From the NCBI RefSeq assembly GCF_014839805.1, contig NC_051136.1:3224001-3288000 (forward strand): DNA of 64,000 bases. The letters are read 5' to 3'. Made by a program: the position numbers and the translations under genes. The notes below the pieces were generated by a model. The model saw only the letters and a program-made list of their open reading frames with translations. It did not search any database and was not told where the DNA came from. This DNA is from Manduca sexta (taxonomy: Eukaryota; Arthropoda; Insecta; Lepidoptera; Sphingidae). This document shows, piece after piece, positions 23,531 through 35,481 of this stretch. Every line of letters starts with the position of its first letter. The first letter of the stretch is position 1.

Positions 23531-24759
23531 TAGCTACACATGTAAGCAGACAGCGATCATCGACGAATGAACCAATCCTGCGGAAGATGGGTGCGTTAAA
23601 CGTCAAACCGACTAATCATGAATGTGCTCACGACTCGTGCCTCTATATGTATGAGATTTTCATTGAGATGATATCCGTATCGCTAATTGTTTAAGTTGGG
23701 TTCTGTATCCATGCTCCTATCTGAGGTTTTTTTGAACTGTGTAGATCACCTAACATTAGGTGCTTGGCCCTTTAGCGAGAAAAAAATGATTGTATTAATA
23801 CCATTATAATATACATATAGTACTCGTGTAAAGTCACGGTGCAAAATAATTGTTCTTCTTGTTTCTGTACACATTTGTTTGCTGGTTCAAAGGTTTCCTT
23901 CTTTGAATGTTTTGGATTATTTGTGGTGTTTGTTTATTGTTCACAATCCTTTTGAAATAAACTTTTCCTTTCTTTCACAACGCCTTGTATGACCATTTCA
24001 ATATAACTTTTAAAACATGAAATACTGGAGAAATATCACACATATTAATAAATTCAGTGGTTGAAGCACATATCAATTTTATTAACCAAGTTAATAAACC
24101 TCTGCTTGTGGTTTTACTCAAATAAGAGTAATTATATCTTAATATATTAATCCATTTCTTCCACCTGTGCCAAATTTGCATACCAAACAATATCCAAATC
24201 TATTTTAAAGTTGATGAATAGTGTGATAGCATACATGTTAACAAATTTGCAATATCTCGTCTACAAATTGCTCTTTCGATGTTTTAGGCGTAATAGAAGA
24301 ATTCCAGATTTAAAATCCAACTAAAAGATTAACATAAAAAAATATTCCAGAAATACCAGACATAGACCGTACAAAATTGCAAGTTAATCTAACCGTTCTG
24401 ACTAATAGCAAAAGAGATTAACTGTTACCTAAGTGAACTTCATATCATTAGGGTTGCCCGAAGTTCTACTTCAGAACTGATTTATGACAACCCTAGCGAT
24501 TATAAGTTTTTCAATCGAGACCGTCCATTATATTAATCATAGGTTGAAGCTAGACATGCTGAATATTCTAAAGGCTTTCAATACTGATAGTCTTTAGATG
24601 CTAATGAGGTAGTTTTTCAAAGAAGCATTTGATCTTTCACGTTTTAATCCAAAAATATATGTTTCCATTGATATGAAAACAAGTGCTTGAAAATGCTGAC
24701 TAATATTCTCACATTTTATTTTTCTCACACGAGTGATAAGATTTTTTTTATTGACAACC
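23531..24759. other. Non-genic stretch
   Basis: AGGGTTGCC (about 24451) and GACAACCCT (about 24487) form a small imperfect dyad around 24450-24497. A 71-codon minus frame at 23975-24190 lacks motifs. Confidence 0.45.
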
Positions 24760-24952
24760 AAAGCAGACGGGCTAACCGCCCACCTGATGGTAAGTGGTCA
24801 CCATCGTTAATGGTCGTCGACAACGTCAGGATGACGACCGCTTTATTAACACTGAAAGCAGACGGGCTAACGGCTCACCTGATGGTAAGTGGTAACCATC
24901 GTCGATGGTCGTCGACAACGTCAGTGTGACGACCTAACCGCTGTCCACACTG
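24760..24952 (+). repeat. Two-unit tandem of a dispersed repeat (family E)
   Basis: Units starting AAAGCAGACGGGCTAAC lie at 24760 and 24855, a period of 95 bp. Each continues with 'CACCTGATGGTAAGTGGT', 'ACCATCG' and 'GGTCGTCGACAACGTCAG'. They differ by a few substitutions. A related single unit lies near 26180. The 80-codon frame across them is repeat-derived. Confidence 0.85.
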
Positions 24953-25349
24953 AAAATCTTTTATTATAATCTTAGTAATTACTTTGACGAACATATTTGC
25001 TCTATAACAAGCCGGTAGTTGCATAGTATTCGACTATCACTACAGACTTTGAATATATACCCTTCCATCAGTTATCATTTCTGTCTGGTTAAGTCAGAAA
25101 GTATCAAAATCTTGACGCATTTGAGTCAAAACCCACACAGAATGTGTAATGGGCACGTGACAGAACGCTTGTATCATGCAAAGTTACTGTATACCTTTAC
25201 CGTCTGTTGCAATCTGAGGATTATGAATTCGGTCGCAAAGACTTGAGATGGTTTTAAATTCTTGCAGTTTTTATGTCTTAATATGATCTATATTCCGAAA
25301 AAGAAAAAACATTGTAATATTTGCCAATTAGTATTACAAACAAAGACAA
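24953..25349. other. Non-genic stretch
   Basis: A 75-codon plus frame at 25019-25246 shows no motif. Nothing else recognised. Confidence 0.45.
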
Positions 25350-25508
25350 AGTGATAAAGGGTTTTGCTTAGTAGCAACTCTGAGCCAAGAATTTGCCCCC
25401 GGTATGGTGCTATCGCCATATACAGTTTCATTATGCAATGGCATACACACGGCGAAAAGTGGGTGCAGTAGTTGTTCCTCTATCTACCTTCGTGGATAAA
25501 AAGCTAAG
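25350..25508 (+). repeat. Family A SINE, copy 6 (partial)
   Basis: Body only, diverged: 'GCCAAGAATTTGCCCCCGGT', 'ATGGTGCTATCGCC', 'ACACGGCGAAAAGTGGGTGC' and 'CTTCGTGGATAAAAAG'. The head with pol III boxes is absent. Confidence 0.7.
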
Positions 25509-26179
25509 TTAGTTCATGTAAGAGATACAATAATATCAAGCTAAAATCACCGATACACAATATTCTGGAATTAATATCATATTTCCTTTTTTGGCTACAA
25601 GAACACACAATAATATTAGCATAGCATATCATTTTGGAATATAATCCCAATGCAAAAGAATGTCACGAAACGAATATCCAAGTTTAGACAGATTAATGGA
25701 TATAGACTTGTGACCTTAGACCTGCGTGACCTTATTAAAGAAGTCAGTCAATAAGCCCATATTACAACGGTCAGGCGGACTCAACAGAATGGCTAATAGG
25801 GTTTTTGATGTGCGTCTGTGCTTTGAAGATTTATATTTGCGCAAGATTTCTTGTTATAAAGTAAGGATATCCCAGTACGGTTGGCAGACGTATCGTCTTA
25901 TTCCGTAGCGGCCGTCTATTGATAAATATTGATTGGAAAAATCATATTCTTAGCTTTGTTACTTTTCCAGTTATAGCGAAAGGTTCCTATCCCTTTAAAG
26001 AAGGGAATCTCGCTAAAGATTAAGTATATAAGATGCAATTAACACTTAATTCTTGGTTAAAGAAATACGCCTTAATAATGCTACTAATTAAACAAAGCTA
26101 TATAGCATGAAGTATTGTTACTAAGGATTGTTAGCTCGTACGTCGTTGTTGTTTGATGTACTTTTATACATTAAAGTTT
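25509..26179. other. Non-genic stretch
   Basis: No gene recognised. A 60-codon plus frame at 25726-25908 lacks a motif. Confidence 0.45.
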
Positions 26180-26300
26180 TTTTTATTGATGCGTAGGGCA
26201 GATGAGCTAACGGGCCACTTGATGGTAAATGGTTACTGTTACCCATAGACGTCAGTAGTACCAGGAGTACAGCCAAGCCGCTGTCTACAGTAAAAATATT
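26180..26300 (+). repeat. Family E repeat, single diverged unit
   Basis: 'TTTTTATTGATGCGTAGGGC' leads into 'GATGAGCTAACGGGCCACTT', 'GATGGTAAATGGTTACTG' and 'AGCCGCTGTCTACAGT'. The order matches the tandem pair at 24760-24952. Confidence 0.7.
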
Positions 26301-27199
26301 TTTTTCTGTATTTAAATAAATTCAATCAGAATCCCAATAAACAAAAATGTAAATAGTCGTCACTCAATACCTCCAATTTCACGCTATAAGTAGCTACAAA
26401 CGTCCCCGAGATTACAAAGTCAATAATCAGGAAAGCGACAGGAAAAGGGGAAGAAGGATTTCCTATTCGTCATTTATTGCGGACGAATGTTTATTGAGAG
26501 AAAAATATGTCAATAAACGTCTTCCACGGTTTATAAAATCGTTTACTTACGTTTTAGAATGATGATATTGAATTAGGTCTCAATGCAAATTCAATTTTAT
26601 TACTATGAATGCAATGGTTAATTATGGTTGTGTTACGTTAATTAAGACTTCAGCTCAACGGATTTGAATCAAATTCGGAACATTGCTAGATGATTCTCGT
26701 CTTAACATCAAATAACACGTGAGCTACCTTTTAACCAGAGAGCATAAGGATTAAATCAGTGCGAACTACAATACATAATTGAGAAGACCAATCCGTGTAA
26801 ACAAACCCGCGACAAAAGCAAGTTTCATATAAAATTGATTCTTTTAAAAGAACAGAAGTAGTTAAAACTCTTACAAAACAATCACACAAACCTCAGTTAG
26901 GCTTACGTCATCCGGAACCCGACAGCGAGAGAGCTAAAAACGTCGAAATCTCTCGAAGCTTCCGTTTTCTACGCGAGAGCCTAAGTCTTCAATCTCTGCA
27001 AGTGCTCTCGCTCATATTAGCTACCAATGACTGGCTCTTTTCTTATATAGTTTCTATTCGGAATTATTTTTGCTAGTTGAAGGAGACTAAAACGAGTACG
27101 CTATTAACTTGATTTATTTATTATATTAGGTCCAACAACGCTTTTCACATGATTACATTGTGTTATAGCTTAATATACAGTAAAACTGAGTTTTTTGTT
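26301..27199. other. Non-genic stretch
   Basis: A GC-richer run with repeated GAGAGAG and CTCTCG words lies at about 26900-27015 and could form stem structures. No gene seen. Confidence 0.4.
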
Positions 27200-27488
27200 G
27201 CTTAGAATGACGAGACGAGTTTGCCATTCGCCTGATGGTAAGAGATACGACCGCCCATAAACAGTAGAAGCACCATTCAACACGTTGGGTTACAAAGTAT
27301 TGTTTGGTATTCCACAGCGCTCGACATCCTGAGACATGAGATGTTAAGTCTCACTATGTCCAGTAGTTACACTGGCTACAATGTCCTTCAAACCGGAACA
27401 CAACAGCGACTACACATACACATACGACATTGCGTTGGTACCTACCCAGGCGGACGCTCACATATGAGAGACTTACCACCAGTAAATG
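27200..27488 (-). repeat. Family D interspersed repeat, copy 4 (near full length)
   Basis: Reverse copy containing 'ATTCGCCTGATGGTAAGAGA', 'GACCGCCCATAAACAGTAGA', 'GAGACATGAGATGTTAAGTC' and 'AACCGGAACACAACAGCG', then 'GCGTTGGTACCTACCCAGGC' and 'GAGACTTACCACCAG'. At about 289 bp it is the longest copy here. The 63-codon frame in it has no known function. Confidence 0.85.
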
Positions 27489-29834
27489 TGATAAACCAAC
27501 TTATAAATAAATATTTGCATTTAAGTATATAAGGTTATAACTTTAATCTAATTGACGATATATAAAAAAAAATCAATTTAAGAATTAATTCAAATTAATT
27601 CAAAAATTAGGAAAAGTTTAGACAATTATATAAGTAATTCTATGATTAACTGATGTAGGTAAATTTATTTCGATAAAATATCTAACAAAACAAACCCAAT
27701 ACAAAATATATATCGAACCACTCGCTGCAGGTGCAATCAAGCAAAAAAAACTTTTAATATATTAGAAAACTGGGACCATAATTTATTAAAAATGGCGATC
27801 ATTAAACAGATTGATTCCCACACGGTGCATCCGAGCCGATGGAACAAACTGGAATAAGCGAAATGGGAAGTCCCCGCAGTGATTACTTTGAAATCGAACC
27901 ATGACACTCCGAAACGGGACTATTTTATTATTCACTTACAAAGTTTTAACGAGATAAGTTAACGTTTAAGTTTTCTGACGTTTTATTAAGGCTCACTTTA
28001 TCGAATCAAAAATTAGGTATACTTTAGTTACGAATTCTGAGTATAAGTTTCAACTAATACTCAGTATTAGGTTAAAAGGCAAAAAAGGGTCGAGGGTTCC
28101 AAGTCGTCTAAAAACAATGTCCTCACATACATTAGTGAGTTACGTTGTCATTTTTATCTTTTTGGTCGGTAACTTACATTCACTTTTTATGTTTATGTGA
28201 GATATTTATTTACTATTAATTTGGATTTTTTAAATGTTAGTAACTATTACAATCAAGTATATGCTCAAGGTCTACTTATTCAGCTTCAGTATAAAGAAAT
28301 TATTATTTAGTTGGAATAAATAGGTGTTTATAAATGACTTATTAGCACTGTCTCCTAACGTTTAAAATATTCTGAATATTAAAGCTTCTCACCATAATAT
28401 TAAAACATTTGCCAAGCGAGTATAAAAAAACAGAAATTTCTATTAATAAACAAACGCCGCCAGCAATATAATAAATAAAAACTGTGTCGAAACTTACTTT
28501 AATTTCGAAAGTAACGTCTCATTTACAATTCAGAACAAATTAAAAAATGTTTAATGTCGTTGGTCTGGGGTCAAATTTTAATTTATAACTTCTGATTGAG
28601 AAAGAACAAAGTCCCAAAGCATATCGCTCCGAGCAAAAATTTCTCACAAAATTTTCAATCGTTTCAAAGTAGCTGTTTTAAAATTTAATTTACTACACGG
28701 TCTAGGTGCAATTATAAATTCATAGTCCACAAAATTCAACGTCGAAACGTTCTGCAAAATAATAATAAAGCATTATTTTACAGTCGTTAATAAAATTTGA
28801 TGGATGGAAGAGCGCGAGGTGCAAATCAAATCTTATGACTTAGAGTTAAGGTTTGAAATGTTTGTACGAATATAAGTAAAAAGTTGAATAGTTGGTGTTC
28901 GTGTTTTATTGGGTCACGTTACCTTTTGTGGCCACGATTTATTTATTAATGGGATATATGGACTTATTTAAAAAATAATTCAACATATTTAAACGAAAAG
29001 TTTGCAGCATTATAATTATTAATACTTTTTCGTTCGTTACAACAATGAAAATATAAAATAGTAAATATACCGCACACTTTACAAACAAATCTTCGTTGGC
29101 CACATATTTTATACCTTCAAAAACATGATGAGATTTAAGCCCGTTGTACCAATATCCAGAATATCAAATAGCTCGAAGCGGGCTTGAATAATGGTAACCA
29201 GCATAACGGTCATTACAGGGCGGCCGACACGGAATAGGCGTGTTAACCACAAGTTAAATGCAAGTAATGTAACTGATATAAGTGGACGGAATAACATTGG
29301 AGAAGAATTAATGGAGGATATAAGTCTGTGCATGTTTTGCGGATTTTGTTGGTTAGTGAGACGTCTTATTATGTACGAGTTTTTGTTGTTGCACTTATTG
29401 AACATATTTATGAGTTGAAAAAGTTAATAAAAAATATATTATGTCAAAATATACTACGTGATTTCATTCGTAAAACACACAGCATCGCATCCTATAGGTA
29501 TACTACGTATGTTTACTTCCAGTTTGGAAATGTTTGCCATGAAATTATTTAGGAATTATTGGGTGAAATATATTCTCAGTACAGTTTCAATGATGAATCA
29601 AGTCTGCAATTCTCATTTATTGATTAAATTACTCGTACATAAGGATTTCAGCTAAAATCATGAAAAATAATCAAACAAAACTACGAATATCCGACACAAT
29701 TACCGATAGCTAAACATTGACACGTTGACGAGCTCTCAGAAATTTTTGATTGAACATTTAAAATTTTGCTAGAAAAATCATTTCTTTAAGTAAAACTTTT
29801 TTTTTAATATTACCCTACGTTTGTTAGCCTTGCA
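27489..29834. other. Long non-genic stretch
   Basis: Very AT-rich at 27540-27720. At 29109-29418 a 98-codon minus frame and a 75-codon plus frame overlap almost completely. Neither has a recognised motif and the codon content looks random. Confidence 0.45.
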
Positions 29835-29965
29835 AGGGCCGGCTTATACAAACACACGGGACTTTTAGGTAAGGTCTTTAGGCGCTCGCAACCCTTGAAA
29901 ATTGCGCGACCATGCTGAGGGCAACCCACTAACGGGTTAAGAACCTCGGCTCAGGACGGTCACTG
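29835..29965. repeat. Two-copy repeat R, copy 1
   Basis: 'GGGCCGGCTTATACAAACAC' and ACGGGAC recur as 'GGGCCGGTTTATGCAAACGC' and ACGGAC near 42501. The downstream part (AACGGGTTAAGAACCTCGGC) has no second copy here. Confidence 0.5.
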
Positions 29966-29976
29966 AGAGAGGATGA

Positions 29977-30016
29977 TTACTTTCCACAATAGATGATGAT
30001 CTATTGTGGAAAGTAA
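29977..30016. repeat. Perfect 18-bp inverted repeat (hairpin)
   Basis: TTACTTTCCACAATAGAT at 29977-29994 pairs exactly with 29999-30016, with a GATG loop. The short loop favours a cruciform or snap-back product. Confidence 0.92.
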
Positions 30017-30102
30017 AACCGTGGAATAAGTTGTTTACTCTCCATCACAGATTTTTATACCCACGACAATATTGCATTCATAAGCTCAAACCAATGTTGA
30101 CA

Positions 30103-30208
30103 CAAGTGGCGAAGCATCCATACTACTCGATTCCTACCGGCTTCCCTTTTCTGGTTTATTTACGTTTGTCTTAATCTTTGTTTTCTCTTAGATTGGCTGC
30201 AACATGTT
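30103..30208 (+). repeat. Two-copy repeat S, copy 2
   Basis: 'GGCGAAGCATCCATACTACT', 'CGATTCCTACCGGCTTCCC' and 'GTCTTAATCTTTGTTTTC' match 1379-1492 in order and spacing. Confidence 0.65.
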
Positions 30209-31606
30209 ACATGCAACATGTTGTTTTTGCCTTGGTTTACCTTTTGAATAATTTCACCCTTCCACACTGGTCGACACCAAGCTCTAGATTACCGAGAGAA
30301 ATATGGTAATTTCACTACAAGAATCCGTTTCGGCCTTGGGGAGTTATTCTATCGAAACGGACATTTACTTCGACGCATGTCGCAAATATTACTGGTCACA
30401 TGAATAGAATAATTGGGACAAATGGATGGCACGTGTAACTGACAATGTGAGCCGTATTGATAAACCAATCTCACGTTTGAGTAACATATTAAGTAGACGT
30501 TTACGGTACTGAACTATTTGATACACAATATTTAAGCTGTCAATGGAACGCTTACTTTAAGCTGAGTTGTCGCTGTATAATGGAATAAATTTAGTTGTTA
30601 TAATATATCATATGCTACAACATAAATTAACTACATAAAATAAATAGATATCAACATCTCAAATGACATCTTAAGTTACAACTTAAGATTTGAGATATGA
30701 TATCTATTTATTACCCGCAATTTTCAATAAATGATCCCAATCGCATTCTTCGATATCTTCAAAATTGGACCAATCAGAAGAAAGTGTTTTTGACAAGCTC
30801 ACAAATGAGTTATTTTGATTGGTTCATTCTTAGAATCTGATTAAAGATTAAGATTGGTATATTGAAAGCGGCTGGAAATAGCGACTGCCTTGAGATGCTG
30901 ACATAAACTTGATAACGTTTCAATTGATATGGCACTTCAGAGTGTAATTAAGTTGCATATCGCACCTTTAGAATTAAGGTGACCTAAATCAAAAAAGACG
31001 ATTTGTATGAAGTGAATAAAAAAGATTTGAAAACAATGTAAAACGCAGAGAATTTCGCGATTATCGAAAGTGAGAATCTCTGTTTCTATTCTATAATTTT
31101 GTCTTTCTCTCGTCAAAGCGATATAGGAGATACCTTTGGAAGGTCGTTTTTTAATAAAATCAGGAAAATTGTAACTTTTGTTCTATAGGTGCAATATATT
31201 GATACGATCCTGCAAGTCATCCAAGTCGTACTTAGGAACAGAGAAGTCATACAACTTAAGCATAAGGCATTAGGATTTTTATTCAACGCTATTTTTTCGG
31301 CTTATTATATCTGTCGTAAATCTTTACCTTTTGAGACTTGACAGGCCGTTCTCACCTCTCCATTATCGTAATGTTCATGTGTGCATCGTTGATAATATTC
31401 GGATCATTATACACGTATCCTAGTTTGCTCATGATAGTCTGATTTCGTAATTATGTTTTATGACCAACTTAACAGTACTATGGTTTGACCATATAGCTTA
31501 GCGTCAAGTCATGAATGAATTATATATATACATATATATATTTTATAAAAGTTCGGCAAAACTACTTCACTGCACCTAATGTTAAGCAAAGTGAAGCCTA
31601 AAGAAA
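30209..31606. other. Non-genic stretch
   Basis: Apart from the near-palindrome at 30639-30712 and an AT microsatellite at about 31520-31545, nothing was recognised. Confidence 0.45.
30639..30712. repeat. Imperfect palindrome
   Basis: AATAAATAGATATCA at the left and the reverse complement of its match at the right end at 30712 enclose ATCTCAAAT and CTTAAGTT dyads. The left arm has extra AC and GACAT insertions relative to the right. It is possibly a foldback MITE remnant. Confidence 0.75.
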
Positions 31607-31646
31607 GTGCCGACCGAAGATACAAGCATCTCTGGACGGTCGGCAC
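31607..31646. repeat. 10-bp inverted repeat hairpin
   Basis: GTGCCGACCG at 31607-31616 pairs with CGGTCGGCAC at 31637-31646 over a 20-nt loop. It is GC-rich in an AT-rich setting and followed by ATGCCAGCCTGC. It may be part of an unclassified repeat. Confidence 0.6.
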
Positions 31647-32351
31647 AGTCATGCCAGCCTGCATAATGGTTCTTCACGCTCAGTTTGAAGGACGCCAAGT
31701 TATAAGAGGGAAGGAACATGTGTGCTGGCAAACCAATCCATAGCCTGATGGTGCGGCACCATTAATATATGTGTAGAGGATCAGAAATGAAGACATTTAT
31801 TAAATGTTAACTTCTTTATTCCTCGTCAAACTCAAGCGTTACAAATACTCAGCATTTATTGGATATCCCCCGAGAGCGAGAGTGAGCAAATGAATGAGAA
31901 TGTTCGTTTAGAAATTTAATCTTACGTAGAATATTATCATTAACCTGGAGTTTTACGGATTCCGTCTGGAAATAGTTGGATCTTATTGTGACACAATGAT
32001 CAATTCGAACATAGTCTTACATAAAAAAATATATTATGAAGATAAAATTATTGGAGATGGTTATTGTAAAAATATAATAGTAGATGCTATTTACCAATAA
32101 AAATATTGTTACTTTGTAGTAACAGTAAAATAACATTTCATAACTATGAAGGTAAAGCTATTCTATATTTCTAAGAACAATGAAACTGATATTGTTTTTA
32201 TGAATATAATAAAGTCAATATAGAGAGTAATATTATATTGTATTTACAGTAGAGTATGTTATAAACAACATAGTCTAGCTTGCGGAATGGATTATCTGGA
32301 TTAAGAACTACGATTTAATACTATCGAAAATACGTGAATAGTTTTTTTTTA
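31647..32351. other. Non-genic stretch
   Basis: No gene recognised. Very AT-rich from about 31980 to 32260. Confidence 0.45.
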
Positions 32352-32539
32352 TTGTTGCTTGTATGACGCGACGAGCTTACCGTTCGCCTGATGGTAAGCG
32401 ATACCACCGCCCATAAACAGTTGCATCACCATCCAACACCTTGAATTACAAAGTATTGTTTGGTATTCCACTGCGCTCGCCATCCTGAGACATGAGATGT
32501 TAAGTCTCATTATGTCCAGTAGTTACACCAGCTATAATT
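32352..32539 (-). repeat. Family D interspersed repeat, copy 5
   Basis: Reverse copy with 'CGTTCGCCTGATGGTAAGCG', 'ACCGCCCATAAACAGTTGC', 'CATCCTGAGACATGAGATG' and 'GTCCAGTAGTTACACCAGC'. It is well preserved but lacks the family's far end. Confidence 0.85.
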
Positions 32540-33207
32540 ATCGCTGTCTAATCACCACAGTCACCTAAAAAAGAGTTATGATCATGACATTATAACCGAA
32601 GGTGTAGACAGAGGTGGTACCAAGGCACTAAACAGTTACTATTCTATGTAGTATTCATCTCATTTAGTATTCATATTCTGGCCGACTTACAGCTAAGTGC
32701 GAAGGGATTCCGTGCCAGGATACTGAGGATCCGAGTACCGAAAGGGTAAATTATAATAATTGAACAAAACTTAAGATACTATACAGGATTATAGTGCGGA
32801 CTAAAACTTAAGGCAATTAAACTCGATACGGGCTTACAAACCTTTGTGGTTTACCTTTAATGCATTAAATATTAAGAGCCAAGTACATAAATATTTTTGA
32901 TTCCATTAGTAAAGTAACAAAGCCATTTTGATATCGTTACACGTTTAACTATTTCATTTGATTTAAAAGTTTGTGGTTTATTTTCAATTCAAACGCTCTC
33001 TTTGTTTGTTTGAGTTTTTTTTTCAGTATAGATTCGACCAAGTTTTGAGCAAGTTAGAAAACAACACGATATTTTTTTTACGATTTCTCCACGCCTTTTT
33101 AACACAATTAAAACGCACAGTAAACTCGATGCAGTCTGGAATTTACTTTTACCTAATTTTACGCGCTCAAGACACGCAATTAGGGCGCGAGTGAAAATAA
33201 GTCTTAG
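32540..33207. other. Non-genic stretch
   Basis: Overlapping frames on both strands (32973-33194 plus, 32989-33231 minus) are F/L/K-rich and without motifs. Confidence 0.45.
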
Positions 33208-33352
33208 GGCCATATTAATAGATTCCACCACTCAATTCCGGTCTGAAGTGCGATATCAGTCGAGGTGCTGTCAATGTATGAGTCTCTGGGCAATACTAAT
33301 AGATTCCACTCAAGTTCGCTCTGAAGTGCTATATGGGCCGAGACGCTGTTAA
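33208..33352 (+). repeat. Two-unit direct tandem repeat, about 80-bp period
   Basis: 'GGGCCATATTAATAGATTCC' at 33208 and 'GGGCAATACTAATAGATTCC' at 33288 start units that both continue with TCTGAAGTGC, ATAT and CGAG(G/A)(T/C)GCTGT. The second unit is shortened at its end. Confidence 0.8.
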
Positions 33353-33597
33353 GTTAAATATAGAATATTATATACGTCGTATTCAATAAAAGATATCAAC
33401 ATCTCGGCTGATATCTCAAATATTAGCACGTGACGTATTTTTACAGTTGAGTTTCAACGCAGCAAATAACAGTCACTTAAATGACAACTCAACTTTTGTT
33501 TATCATATTTTTGAATACCTTAAATGTCTATTTTAAATCCTATTGAAAGGTTGGATAGATTTTTTAATATGACGCTTTATACTTAATAAAGAATATC

Positions 33598-33900
33598 AAT
33601 AATAATATCAGCCCTGTATTATATTATACTGTCCCACTGCAGAGCCCGGGCCTTCTTTACTATTGACAAGGTTTAGGCCTTAGTCATCACGTTGGCCTAT
33701 TACGGATAGGTAGACTTCACACACCCTCTAAATACTTATAGAGAACTTCTCAGGTATACAGGTTCTCTCATGGTGTTTTCCTTCACTGTTAAAGAAATCG
33801 ATCACTCACAAAATATGCACACATCGTTTTAGAAGTGAGAGGTGTGCGCTCTTGGATTTTGAACCTGCGGACATTCGTCTTGGCAGTCTTAAGTATTAAT
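33598..33900 (-). repeat. Family C tRNA-derived SINE, copy 1
   Basis: Reverse copy starting with the AT-rich tail and 'ATCAGCCCTGTATTATAT'. It continues with 'GGCCTTAGTCATCACGTTGG', 'GAGAACTTCTCAGGTATACA' and 'TTGAACCTGCGGACATTCG', the last being the complement of the B box. The tRNA-like A-box end is lost. Confidence 0.85.
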
Positions 33901-34267
33901 CAAGCTCAATACTTAAGCTTGGTTATAAAAACGTAATTTAAGTAACTCCACTTAGCTAGTTATACGGCCGTTATATACAACATATTTTTTTTAGTTTTAC
34001 TACTACTTAACTGAATATCTAGACATATAGGTCACCTTGTTAGTGAGGCTTATCTAATAATAGAAACAGAATAAGAACTTTAAATGGAAAGTATTATTTG
34101 GCTCCGTCTGCCAAAGATAGATTTTGAGTATTTGCCTACTATTTTCAGTAGCTTCAATATCTAAGTAAACTAGGCTAACGGTCGATTCAAATAAACAATC
34201 CCATTTAACTATGAGTTAATGGTGAAAATTAAACAATCAAAATAGGTTACCTATCTGGAAGGAAAAA
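33901..34267. other. Non-genic stretch
   Basis: Nothing recognised. Confidence 0.45.
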
Positions 34268-34465
34268 AACACACACCTTTACCGGGGGTAGGCAGAAATG
34301 TAACCAGGCAACCACTTTTGCCTGTGTGTTTCGCCCTACCGTCCGTCCTCAGATTTGGGGCTGAGACTGAACAGTAAAATCCACTATCACTATGATCGTC
34401 CTGGGATACGAATCCACGACCACAGAGCGGTTTCACGCCGCACACGCGGCACTAATAGTTGCGTC
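34268..34465 (-). repeat. Family A SINE, copy 7
   Basis: Reverse copy with 'GGGGTAGGCAGAAATGTAAC', 'CAACCACTTTTGCCTG', 'GGGGCTGAGACTGAACAGTA' and the B-box complement GGGATACGAATCCA. The head is diverged. Confidence 0.7.
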
Positions 34466-35301
34466 GCGTGTGCAAGATGACACTGAGGTGTTGTAGATCA
34501 AAGCGGCAGTCATCTATAACTATATCAAAAAAATTAAATCTCATTGGTCCATTTTCCCTATGAAACTGTCGATAGTGGGTACGATCATTTATGGTATCGA
34601 TCATATACAGTCTACTTATAAAAAAATCGCAAAGCTCTGCTTATATACACACAATTTTACTCGATCAGTTGTAAGTCAAAACCTGCCATCTTGCTTCTTA
34701 ATAAGGTTCAAATTAGGAACCGGTGATGTTTTTGACAGTTATTTAAGCATTTCAAAACCACCTCTTAACGCTAAAACAAGTTTATAAGTAAAACTGATAT
34801 TGTCTAGGAATCATTAAACATCCCATTCCAGTAGCGTCTTCACAAAGGATTATCCAAAAATCCATTAACCACGGGAGCATTATGCGGCCCATATCTGAAA
34901 TAACATGATCATTTAATTACTAAAGCAAGGCACCGTGGTAATTAAATAATTAAAATATACATAATTTATGATATCCTTGGTCGAGTAACCGCGTATGAGC
35001 GATCCGGGTTTGGTTTCCAATTCACGCAAAACTTTGAGTGGGCTTAACACGATTTGACAGTAGCCAAGTCTGATCGATCTTTTTGCACCATGCTTGTAAA
35101 TGTGTTTTGGCTGATTACACATTGGAGTGGAATAAAGACAGGTTTGAAGTAAACTTTTTGGCAAATTCATAAACATGCCGCTGTTTCGCCTGGATTACAA
35201 AGTTTTATTATAAAAAATCGATTCAGTAGGTAGTTAATAGGGATAAATGTGTGATGTTTGTGTGTGTGTGTGTAAATATTATCAATGTGAAGATTTGCGA
35301 A
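34466..35301. other. Non-genic stretch
   Basis: GATCCGGGTTTGGTTTCC near 35000 weakly resembles a pol III B box. A GT microsatellite lies at about 35259-35273. No gene seen. Confidence 0.45.
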
Positions 35302-35310
35302 TGGTGGGAT

Positions 35311-35472
35311 CATCATCATCATCATTTCAGCCAGGAATCGTCCAATGCTGGACATAAGCCCCCCCCATTGAGCGCCATAGGGACTGGTTCTGGGCCGCCC
35401 TCATCCATCGGACTCCGGGGACCCTCACCAGGTCGTCGGTCCCTCTCGTGGGGGGCCTGCCTACGCTGCGCC
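35311..35472 (-). mobile_element. 5'-truncated RTE-like LINE insertion
   Basis: On the minus strand the frame reads VGRPPTRGTDDLVRVPGVRW and then AAQNQSLWRSMGGAYVQHWT before the stop. This is the pattern of the C-terminal end of RTE-like proteins ('GRPPTRW.DDL...G..W...A..R..W...GEAYVQQWT'), and it is followed by an ATG-repeat 3' tail. The 9-bp direct repeats TGGTGGGAT at 35302-35310 and 35473-35481 bracket it exactly, which fits a target-site duplication. Only the last 162 bp was inserted. The Trp expected after PPTR is Gly. Confidence 0.85.
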
Positions 35473-35481
35473 TGGTGGGAT

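Noticed and set aside
29109..29418. 98-codon minus frame and 75-codon plus frame as genes
   Set aside because: They overlap on opposite strands, have no motif and no splice or promoter context.
34970..35040. SINE head near GATCCGGGTTTGGTTTCC
   Set aside because: The B box is too diverged and no family A or C body follows.
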